Positions 18,067 to 26,309 of a DNA stretch of 47,759 nt are shown piece after piece (the first letter of the stretch is position 1; each line of letters starts with the position of its first letter). This DNA comes from an uncultured Bacteroidia bacterium (GTDB lineage Bacteria; Bacteroidota; Bacteroidia; Bacteroidales; Prolixibacteraceae): NCBI GenBank assembly GCA_903897145.1, contig CAIUAN010000023.1, positions 1 to 47,759 of the forward strand, written 5' to 3'. Both the position numbers and the translations under genes were made by a program. The notes beneath the pieces were generated by a model that was given only the letters and a program-made list of their open reading frames with translations, was not told the origin of the DNA and searched no databases.

Positions 18067-20742
18067 TTAATGTGAAGTAATCAGATTTCGATCTCTTAAA
18101 GCCTGCAGACTAGTTTCATATTTACCTCCAGCACCCCACATGTAATAGGAGAAATACATGGTGCTTTTTTGATAAATCGGTACCCATGGCTGAAATTCCG
18201 TGTAGTAATGATGTGCATCCGGATTTGAGGGGTGATTCATCCACATATGAAGGAACAGTGGCTCACTAACTGGATAGGCGCCCACAAATGAGATATCTTC
18301 CTTGGTGTCGTAACCAGCATTCCAACCCTCTTTGAGAAAGAAAAGTCTTCCATAATATCTTTCCATCATCATCCGATATTCATGCACCCCATCTTTCTCT
18401 GGTACCATAAACACATCTTCTGGGCCATGAGTGGCTCCAAGCTCTAAAATGGGCTGTGGACCAATCACATTCGCTTCCGGATTTTTAAATGTTAAAGCAA
18501 ATTGAATTTCTAAGAGCGGCGAATTTCCATATAGGGTAAAAATCTTCTCTAGCTTATTGCCGTAGTAATCAGCCGTCATCTTTAATTGAACGTAATCACC
18601 CTCTTTTTTAATCACCTCAACATCATAAATTTTATGAGTCTCCATGCTACCCTGGCCTAAGAAATCTTCAAAACCACCATATGGATAATAGCCTCTTTTG
18701 CGAAATGCACGTCTGTCATCAAGCGATTTGTCTGGCCAGAGTTTAAATAAGATGTTGTCATGTCTCGACTTTACGATATATTCAATAACTCGAGCACCAG
18801 TTGATAGTAAGGTGATTTGAACGCTATCGTTCTCTAACCGGTATTCCATAATTCCATCGCTATTTAAATCCATGGTGTAGAGGTAAGGCGCTCCTTCCGC
18901 TTTACCAACACCTAACTGACTTAAATTGCTTAAGCCCAACGCTGAGACTTTTACCGAGTATTTTCCTGCTGAAATAGGTAAGTTAAAAGACATATTCTTA
19001 AAGGTGCTAGTCGCAGTACTACACATTTGTGAGGTCGTATAAACAACCTTCTTCGGATTTGCCTGATCTAATACTTCAACCTTTACTGGGAAAGACGATT
19101 TGCTGGTGTAATTATGGATCGTTACTGGATAAGTAACTTTTGACGAATGAGCATAAAGCAGTTGCTGCACCGAGATAGCACGTGGTAAGTCGAGCATCGT
19201 TAAGGTGCTCTTTTTTAATGTTCCAGCTTTTAAATGAATAGCTATCGGATTGGTCTTGCCCATTGCAATGGGCTGCGGATTAAGCGCTAATGAGATCGTC
19301 TTAGAGCTGTTTGCTCCAATCTTTATTGCAGTTGTTACTGACCCTGAAATCTTCAGCTCGGGCGGAAGTACCACCTCCACAGTTCCAGAGATCGCATGGT
19401 TGTAAGTATTATTTACCACGATGTTGAGATGATAATCTTTTGTGGTCGCTTCTAGGTTCACTCTACTGCCAAAATATTCTTCTAATGAAATTCGGTCTAA
19501 AAGCAATAATTCAAGCGCATTGCGATAAAGTGCTGGTCCCATCATCTTACCATTGACTAGCACCCCAACTTCACGCCGATCCATAATCGCTTTCCACATC
19601 GATTCTTTCGAAATGGATTCTCCCTTTTTCAAAAATAAAACCATAGAGGGAATTGCATCACTGTCTAAGGTTCCAGTGGTGGTAACAAAAGGGACATTTT
19701 CTGAATCGATCTGCTCTTTATTTCCTTCGCCAGCGATATAACCATCATATTTAAACGGATCAGCTTCTACGTCATAGGGTGCTCTAAAAGCATAACCCTG
19801 TTTCTCCTTGGCAAACTTGATACCTGCATCTTTTGCAAACATGCTCTGAATCTGAAGTCCATCATAATCCTTACAACCAAAGACTTGATTCCCAAAACCA
19901 ACATCAGCAACCACCGGTAGTTTAACTTTGGCCAACCAATCGACTAACTCTTTCTGGGTCAGAAAATCCATATAGCCACTTAAGGTGAACCAGGTATTTC
20001 CTTCATTCATCCCTTTGCCAATAATCTCCAATGGATGACCGGCCGTGCAAGTCACACTTTTTAATAAGGACTCGGCGCCAAACCATCCGCGGTGCATGTC
20101 GTATTGATTAAGAATAGTTTTGGTATCTTCAATTTTAGCAGCTAGCTGATCTCTGAAAGCTTTGTTTTTTGACAAAACAACAAATAATTTCTTGGTGCCA
20201 CTTTCTAGGTAGACCGCTCTAACTTCAACGAAATCCTTAGCTCCATACTGATGACTTTTAAGTTTCTCTCTCCATCCGTTATCCGTTGGTATTTTTGAGG
20301 CTAACTTTTTTCCAGTTTCCGAGTCTGGATCAGCATAGACAAGCACATTGTTTAGTTTAATAGCCTCTTCAAGTTTGCTTAAAATAGGTTGGTCAAGAAT
20401 GGTATATGGACTCTTAAACAGGTTGAAGAGAAACCCTTCTTGTAAGGCTAATCCAGGTATCTGTAGATCATCGGCTATATCGACCTTGCTTTGCGCAATG
20501 GTATAGTCAATATTTGGGGTTGCTATCTTAATGAGGTTGCCATAGCGTGAATAGGTTCGGTAAATATCGTGCCAGTAATTGGTATAACCATTGTATTGGA
20601 ATTGGTTGGTTACAATGTTTTTATCGAGACTTGCACCATCGCTGTGCTTGTAATCAGTAATCGCTTGGCTAAACGCCAAAGTTACCTGCAAGATAAATAT
20701 GATGAAGGAAAGCGAAAGATATTTTTTGAAACTGTTTTTCAT
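18067..20742 (-). CDS. Exported protein of unknown function, tandem paralogue A, with mutarotase-like C-terminus
   Basis: An 891-residue exported protein. The start at 20742 gives a clean signal peptide (MKNSFKKYLSLSFIIF). A longer frame to 20787 adds 15 residues before it and is less likely. An alpha/beta region (about 25-420) contains the strongly conserved block AGHPLEIIGKGMNEGNTWFT, with its His at residue 236. Ig-like or NEW3-like beta domains span about 430-640. A Ca-loop-like DLNSDGIMEY follows, and a C-terminal beta-sandwich (about 655-890, GGFEDFLGQGSME) resembles galactose-mutarotase-like sugar-binding folds. I recognise no named enzyme family. It shares most blocks with the adjacent gene upstream on its strand, only 64 bp away. 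An exported carbohydrate-active enzyme or binding protein is inferred from context. Confidence 0.7.
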   Translation of the reverse strand: MKNSFKKYLSLSFIIFILQVTLAFSQAITDYKHSDGASLDKNIVTNQFQYNGYTNYWHDIYRTYSRYGNLIKIATPNIDYTIAQSKVDIADDLQIPGLALQEGFLFNLFKSPYTILDQPILSKLEEAIKLNNVLVYADPDSETGKKLASKIPTDNGWREKLKSHQYGAKDFVEVRAVYLESGTKKLFVVLSKNKAFRDQLAAKIEDTKTILNQYDMHRGWFGAESLLKSVTCTAGHPLEIIGKGMNEGNTWFTLSGYMDFLTQKELVDWLAKVKLPVVADVGFGNQVFGCKDYDGLQIQSMFAKDAGIKFAKEKQGYAFRAPYDVEADPFKYDGYIAGEGNKEQIDSENVPFVTTTGTLDSDAIPSMVLFLKKGESISKESMWKAIMDRREVGVLVNGKMMGPALYRNALELLLLDRISLEEYFGSRVNLEATTKDYHLNIVVNNTYNHAISGTVEVVLPPELKISGSVTTAIKIGANSSKTISLALNPQPIAMGKTNPIAIHLKAGTLKKSTLTMLDLPRAISVQQLLYAHSSKVTYPVTIHNYTSKSSFPVKVEVLDQANPKKVVYTTSQMCSTATSTFKNMSFNLPISAGKYSVKVSALGLSNLSQLGVGKAEGAPYLYTMDLNSDGIMEYRLENDSVQITLLSTGARVIEYIVKSRHDNILFKLWPDKSLDDRRAFRKRGYYPYGGFEDFLGQGSMETHKIYDVEVIKKEGDYVQLKMTADYYGNKLEKIFTLYGNSPLLEIQFALTFKNPEANVIGPQPILELGATHGPEDVFMVPEKDGVHEYRMMMERYYGRLFFLKEGWNAGYDTKEDISFVGAYPVSEPLFLHMWMNHPSNPDAHHYYTEFQPWVPIYQKSTMYFSYYMWGAGGKYETSLQALRDRNLITSH

Positions 20743-20806
20743 AATAAGTTGTATTTGCAAGCTATAAATACCAAAGTTTAGTGTCAATTAATTTTGAAAA
20801 AGTTCG

Positions 20807-23509
20807 TTAATGAGTCGTAATAAGATTTCTATCTCTTAACTCTTTAACGCCCTTTTCCCATCTGCCGCCAGCTCCCCATAAGTAATAGGTGAAATAAGAG
20901 GTTGTTTTCTGTACAATTGGCACCCATGGTTGGTATTCGTTGAAATCGTAATGAGCATCGCCATTCATAGCTAAATTTTGAAACATATGAAGGAATAAGG
21001 GCCTGGTGACAGGAAAGGCTCCAACAAATGAGATGTCTTGCTGCGTGTCATAACCTGAATCCCAGCCTTCCTTCGGAAATATAACCTTTCCAAAATACAT
21101 TTCAGGTTTCATGCGATACTCGGTTAGACCATTCTTTTCCGGAACGGTGAAAACATCTTCTGTACCATGCTTTTTACCAAGCACTAAGATCGGCACCGGT
21201 GCAATAACATTGGCTTCTGGATTAATAAATGTCATGGCATATCGGACCTCCAAAAGGGGAGAGTTGCCATATAGCGTAAAGGTCTTCTCGAGCTTATTGC
21301 CAAAATAGTCAGCTGTCATGCGAACACTCAACTCATGGCCCTCTTTTTTCAACACCTCAGCCGTATATACTTTATGACCTTCCATACTTCCTTGTCCAAG
21401 GAAATCTTCAAATCCACCAACTGGATAATAGCCTCTTTTGCGGAATTCTCTTTTCACATCAGCTGGTTTTTCTGGCCAAAGCTTAAAGAGCACATTGTCG
21501 TTTCGCGACTTCACAAAATATTCAATCACCCGTGCTCCAGTTGTTAGCAAGGTTATCTTCACGCTATCGTTTTCCATCACAAATTCGTCAACACCGTCTT
21601 TATCTATATCGACAACAGTAAGTTTTGGTTCACCTTCAGCTTTGCCTACACCTAGCTGACTTAAATTTTCTGTATTTAAAGCTGTGACTTTAACATTGTA
21701 ATTTCCTGCCGGAACCTCCAGGTCAAAGAGCAGATCTTTAAAGGTACCTTTTTCGGTGGTACACTCTTTGGAGGCAGTGTAGATAACTTTATTGGCTTTC
21801 GCTGGATCTAAAACCTCTACTTTAACGGGAAAGGTTGATTTCGTGGTGTAGTTATGAATAGATATTGGATAGGCGACTTTGGGTGTTTGACCATATAACA
21901 ATTGATGAGCCGAAATCGCAGGAGGTAAGTCCAGCATAGAGAGGCTACTCTTTTGGTGATTGCCCCATTTGTAATGTATTGCAATCGGATTTGTTAGACC
22001 CATTGCGGAAGCTAATGGTTGAAGTTCGAATTGCAATGTCTGAGCGCCATTGGCTGGCAAATTAACGGCGGTGCTTAAACTTGATTTAAGTTTAAGTTCT
22101 GGAGGTAGAACGAGTTCAAGGTTTCCATTTACGGCATGTGTATAGCTATTGCTTATCGAAATTGTCAGCACATCACCTTTTGTGGTCGGTTCAATGTTTA
22201 TGTGGTCTCCGAAATACTCCTCCAAAAACACACGATCTAATACTAAAAACTCTAGTGCATTCCGATACAATGCAGGTCCCATCATCTTGCCGTTTGCAGC
22301 AATGCCAACTTCTCGACGTGACATGATCGATTCCCACATCTTATCATTATTCCATACTTCCCCTTTTTTATTGAAAAGAACCATACATGCAACGGCATCT
22401 TCTTCTAAATACCCAGTTGAGAGATAAAATGGGACATTGTCATTGTCGATTTGTTCTTTATTCCCATCCACAGCAACATAGCCATCATAATGGAACTGAT
22501 CAGCCTCTGGATCATAAGGTGCACGAAAAGTATACCCCTTTTTCTTGTGGGCGAAATTCATCCAAGAATCAAGTGTGTACATATTCTGAGGAGCCATGCC
22601 ATCCCAGTCTTTGCAGCCAAAAATTGCCTGATTGCCAATGTTTTTAACATAACCAATAGGTGATCCAAAATCAGTGACAATTGGAAGGTTCACCTTTGCT
22701 AACCAATTTTCAATCTCTGTTTTAGCTAGAAAATCCATATAACCACTGAAGGTGAACCAGCTATTTCCTTCGTTCATCCCTTTTCCAATAACTTCCAAGG
22801 GATGCCCAGCCGCGATGGTCACACTTTTCAGCATCGTGCCTGCTCCAAACCATCCACGCTTTAGATCGTAACCTTCTATAACACGCTTGGTATCATTGAT
22901 CAGTTGAACTAACTTATCTCGCAAAGCCGAACTTTTTGAAGAGATAACAAACAGTGTTTTCTCATCTTTTTCAAGATAAAAGGCCTTGATCTCTGTTAAG
23001 TCTACTGCATTATATTGATGACTTTTAAGTTTGTCTTTCCAACCATCGGTTTTTGGAAGCGTACTCATAAGTTTTTTACCCGTTTCACTCTCTGGGTCTA
23101 CTAAAGCGAGCATGTCTCCTAGATTTGAAGCACTTGAAATATCTTTTTCAGATGGTTGGTCTAGCATGACCAATCGCTTCCCAATTAGCTTACTGAAAAA
23201 GCCCTCCTGCATGGTTAACCCCGACAGATCAAGATCTTCAGCAAGCTCAACTTTTCGTTGCGCAATGGTATAGTCGATGCGAGAGGCTGACATCTTGAAA
23301 AGACTGCCATAGGTTGTATTTTCATGATAGATATCTTGCCAATAATTGGTGTATCCATTAAACTGAAAATTCGTGCTGACCTTATTGTCTGAAATATTTT
23401 GTGCACCCGCCACCTTAAAATCATCCAGACTCTGTGCATAGGTTACACCACCGAAAATGGTAAAAAAGATAGCGAATAGAAAACGAAGCTTATTGAACTT
23501 GAAGGCCAT
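20807..23509 (-). CDS. Exported protein of unknown function, tandem paralogue B, with mutarotase-like C-terminus
   Basis: A 900-residue exported protein (signal peptide about 1-25, ending TYAQ), first in the minus-strand pair. Same layout as paralogue A: NFQFNGYTNYWQDIY near the N-terminus, AGHPLEVIGKGMNEGNSWFT with His236 at the identical index, and GKMMGPALYRNALE near residue 415. Ig-like strands and DIDKDGVDEF as a Ca-loop-like stretch come before GGFEDFLGQGSMEGHK. It differs by an insertion around residues 285-300 (SPIGYVKNIGNQAIFG against a shorter loop in A). Absolutely conserved acids, His and Asn in these blocks look like an active site rather than structural residues. It is divergent from GH92 across 278 bp, so its expression may be tied to mannoside degradation. 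Confidence 0.7.
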   Translation of the reverse strand: MAFKFNKLRFLFAIFFTIFGGVTYAQSLDDFKVAGAQNISDNKVSTNFQFNGYTNYWQDIYHENTTYGSLFKMSASRIDYTIAQRKVELAEDLDLSGLTMQEGFFSKLIGKRLVMLDQPSEKDISSASNLGDMLALVDPESETGKKLMSTLPKTDGWKDKLKSHQYNAVDLTEIKAFYLEKDEKTLFVISSKSSALRDKLVQLINDTKRVIEGYDLKRGWFGAGTMLKSVTIAAGHPLEVIGKGMNEGNSWFTFSGYMDFLAKTEIENWLAKVNLPIVTDFGSPIGYVKNIGNQAIFGCKDWDGMAPQNMYTLDSWMNFAHKKKGYTFRAPYDPEADQFHYDGYVAVDGNKEQIDNDNVPFYLSTGYLEEDAVACMVLFNKKGEVWNNDKMWESIMSRREVGIAANGKMMGPALYRNALEFLVLDRVFLEEYFGDHINIEPTTKGDVLTISISNSYTHAVNGNLELVLPPELKLKSSLSTAVNLPANGAQTLQFELQPLASAMGLTNPIAIHYKWGNHQKSSLSMLDLPPAISAHQLLYGQTPKVAYPISIHNYTTKSTFPVKVEVLDPAKANKVIYTASKECTTEKGTFKDLLFDLEVPAGNYNVKVTALNTENLSQLGVGKAEGEPKLTVVDIDKDGVDEFVMENDSVKITLLTTGARVIEYFVKSRNDNVLFKLWPEKPADVKREFRKRGYYPVGGFEDFLGQGSMEGHKVYTAEVLKKEGHELSVRMTADYFGNKLEKTFTLYGNSPLLEVRYAMTFINPEANVIAPVPILVLGKKHGTEDVFTVPEKNGLTEYRMKPEMYFGKVIFPKEGWDSGYDTQQDISFVGAFPVTRPLFLHMFQNLAMNGDAHYDFNEYQPWVPIVQKTTSYFTYYLWGAGGRWEKGVKELRDRNLITTH

Positions 23510-23787
23510 AGCTGTAGTTTGTCATTTAGTGAATGATGAGATTATTGGTTGTGATAGAGCAGATCAGGTTATGGGGTAAATATATGCATAGTAATTTTAC
23601 TAGGAAAGAAATCACTTGTTTTATTTTATTTGACCCATTCTTAATTGTCTCTGTTTGGTGGTAATTTTAAATTGAAGAATTATCTGCTAAATGTCTATTT
23701 TAGGGGCTTGAAAATGGCCGTTTTGCACGCCAGATAGTGTTAATAAGCTTTAAGCAAAATCAAACCAACTAAAATATTCTTCCAAGT

Positions 23788-26019
23788 ATGAAATTAGTAT
23801 TCGCAAATTTCCTCTTTGCTCTTCTCTTTTTTGCATCGTGTCAGTCGATTGATATTACCAAGTATGTCGATCCTAATATCGGTACTCTGGCCACTTTGTT
23901 AGCGGTTAAAAATCCTACCGTTCATCGTCCGCATAGCATGATTCGCGTCTATCCTGTAACTAAACCTGGGTTCACAGATCGCTATTTAAGTGATAAAATA
24001 TATGGTTTTGCATTGAATATGCCGGCATATCGTGTTGGGCATGTGACCGAAATTATGCCTACCTCTGGAATACTTAACGTGAATCAACATGAGTCTGCAT
24101 CTTCCTATGACCATGATCAAGAACAAGTGCACCCTTGGTATCATAAAGTTATATTGGAGGATTCAAACATTGAAGCCGATTGGACAACCACCGAGCGTGC
24201 TGTTGTATATCGGTTTAGTTTCAAAGGTCAGGATGCAAAGCAAATCATTTTCCGGGGAGATCATAAAGCCTTTTTTACGGTTACGGGAAATTCTATCGTT
24301 CAAGGGTGGGAAGATTCTTTTCAGACGAAACAATATTTCTATGCCGAGCTAAGTACTCCTTTTAACCGTTCAGGATCTTTTGAAAAAAATGTCGTGAGTG
24401 ATAAGAGCGAGATTTCTGGAAATAGCGTAGGCGTTTATGTTGGTTTTGAAAAGCTCGACAAGCCGATTGAAGTTCGTGTTGGAATATCTCTGATTAGTCA
24501 GGAGCAAGCTATGAAAAATCTGCATGCCGAAATGCAGGGTAAGAATTTTGACGATATCCAAGGTGAGAGTCATCGTATCTGGGCAAAAGAATTGGGTAAA
24601 GTACAAGTCGAAGGGGGTACAGAACGACAGAAGCGGATTTTTTATACTTCCCTGTATCGTTGTAATGAAAGAATGGTAGATATCACTGAAGACGGTCAAT
24701 ATTATAGCGGATACGATAAGCAAATTCATCAAAGTGACGGACACCCTTTCTTTGTCGATGATTGGCTTTGGGATACCTATCGTGGCTTACACCCTTTGAT
24801 GCTAATTTTAAATCCAGCTCAGCAAGGTGAGATGGTACAGTCCTATGTGAAGATGTATGAGCAGAGTGGCTGGATGCCTAGCTTTCCTCAGTTCTATGGT
24901 GATTTCTCAGCTATGATCGGATTTCATTCAGCTGCCTTAGTCTGGGATTCCTATCAAAAGGGAGTTAAGAATTTTGATGTGCAAAAAGCGTATGAAGGAC
25001 TTCGTAAAAATGCCATGGAAGCAACTATGTTACCTTGGCGCTCTGGTCCGATGTGCTCCTTGGATAGTTTTTATCAGAAAAATGGATGGTATCCAGCTCT
25101 GCCTCAAGATAGCGCAGAGACCGTTTCACTGGTTGATGGGTTTGAAAAACGTCAGGCTGTGGCGCTTACACTTGAACATAGCTACGACGACTGGTGCTTG
25201 GCTCAGTTAGCTAATGCACTTGGAAAAAGGGATGATTACACGTACTTTTTAAAAAGATCAAAGAATTACCGCAATGTGTTTAATCCAGCGACAGGATTTA
25301 TGGCTCCTAAAATGGCCAATGGAAAATGGGTTGAGCCTTTCGATCCGCAGCTTTCAGGAGGAATAGGTAGTCGAGCCTATTATGCAGAGAATAACGCCTG
25401 GACTTGGAATTTTAGCGTAACTCAAGATATTCCAGATCTAATAAATCTATTGGGTGGTAATGAGAAATTTGTCAAACGAGTGGATGCCTTGTTCAATGAA
25501 CCAACACATATCTCCAAATGGCAGTTTATGGGACAGTTTCCCGATGCCACTGGTCTGAATGGGATGTTCGTGACTGGCAATGAACCATCATTTCATATTC
25601 CATACTTGTATAATTATGCTGGTCAGCCCTGGAAAACCCAACGTCGTATTCGTGAAATTATGGACCTCTGGTTCGACGACCGACCATTAGGTATCCCTGG
25701 TGACGAAGATGGTGGTGGATTATGCTCTTGGTATGTGTTCTCTGCTATGGGATTCTTTCCTGTTACCCCAGGAAGTGGTATATATGCCTTGGGAAGTCCA
25801 TTCTTTAGTAGTGTAAAGATTCAACTTCCCGAAGGTAAGACTTTTCAAGTACTCGCCGAAGGATGCTCCCAGAAAGCCAAGTATATTCAGTCGGCTAAGC
25901 TCAACGGAAAGGTACTGGAATCGGCATTTATTCGCCACCAAGATATTATGAATGGTGGAAAACTTCATCTGGTAATGGGGACTAAGCCAAATAAATCATG
26001 GGGTCTAAAACCTTTGTAA
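23788..26019 (+). CDS. GH92 alpha-mannosidase, putative lipoprotein
   Basis: A 743-residue Ca-dependent exo-alpha-mannosidase. The N-terminal region ends in FFASCQS, a plausible though weak lipobox, so it may be surface- or periplasm-anchored. The GH92 opening YVDPNIGTL is followed by VDDWLWDTYRGLHPLM and DFSAMIGFHSAALVWDSY. The block GNEPSFHIPYLYNYAGQPWKT contains the family general acid, expected at Glu599. GDEDGGGLCSWYVFSAMGFFPV supplies Asp639 and Asp641, the usual base region. The His-Glu-Pro-Ser-His-His form tied to alpha-1,2 specificity is absent: Asn precedes the Glu and Phe replaces the first of the two His. Another linkage is therefore likelier. It is divergent from paralogue B and upstream of GH38. 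Confidence 0.94.
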   Translation: MKLVFANFLFALLFFASCQSIDITKYVDPNIGTLATLLAVKNPTVHRPHSMIRVYPVTKPGFTDRYLSDKIYGFALNMPAYRVGHVTEIMPTSGILNVNQHESASSYDHDQEQVHPWYHKVILEDSNIEADWTTTERAVVYRFSFKGQDAKQIIFRGDHKAFFTVTGNSIVQGWEDSFQTKQYFYAELSTPFNRSGSFEKNVVSDKSEISGNSVGVYVGFEKLDKPIEVRVGISLISQEQAMKNLHAEMQGKNFDDIQGESHRIWAKELGKVQVEGGTERQKRIFYTSLYRCNERMVDITEDGQYYSGYDKQIHQSDGHPFFVDDWLWDTYRGLHPLMLILNPAQQGEMVQSYVKMYEQSGWMPSFPQFYGDFSAMIGFHSAALVWDSYQKGVKNFDVQKAYEGLRKNAMEATMLPWRSGPMCSLDSFYQKNGWYPALPQDSAETVSLVDGFEKRQAVALTLEHSYDDWCLAQLANALGKRDDYTYFLKRSKNYRNVFNPATGFMAPKMANGKWVEPFDPQLSGGIGSRAYYAENNAWTWNFSVTQDIPDLINLLGGNEKFVKRVDALFNEPTHISKWQFMGQFPDATGLNGMFVTGNEPSFHIPYLYNYAGQPWKTQRRIREIMDLWFDDRPLGIPGDEDGGGLCSWYVFSAMGFFPVTPGSGIYALGSPFFSSVKIQLPEGKTFQVLAEGCSQKAKYIQSAKLNGKVLESAFIRHQDIMNGGKLHLVMGTKPNKSWGLKPL

Positions 26020-26161
26020 GTTATGCAATTTAGGCCTTTGGCAGCTTCTAAAAGCAAAAATATGTAATAAGTATAGGTGCATGCATGGGATCTAGTAACT
26101 ATTGCTAAATTTGGTGACTAATTTCGGCCTAACCGAAAGCTAAAATCAATCTAATTGCAGC

Positions 26162-26180
26162 TTATAAAATCATTTTATAA
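26162..26180. promoter_or_regulatory. AT-rich palindrome upstream of the GH38 gene
   Basis: TTATAAAA and TTTTATAA form an 8-bp inverted repeat around TCA, about 130 bp before the ATG at 26310. It is too AT-rich for a terminator and could be a regulator-binding site. Support rests on symmetry alone. Confidence 0.25.
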
Positions 26181-26309
26181 TCGCTAATTGTGACTTAGAA
26201 TGGTTGATTTGCCATCTTTGAAATTGCAGAATTAGATGCATGCGATCCTCTGTATTTATAAATACTTAGGGAATTTTGGTGTATTACCGATTGCTAAACT
26301 AGACTAACA

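Noticed and set aside
20743-20787. Longer N-terminus for tandem paralogue A
   Set aside because: It adds 15 residues before a normal signal peptide and has no counterpart in paralogue B.
22138-22663. Several overlapping plus-strand frames opposite tandem paralogue B
   Set aside because: They overlap one another and a well-conserved gene on the other strand; they are coding shadows.
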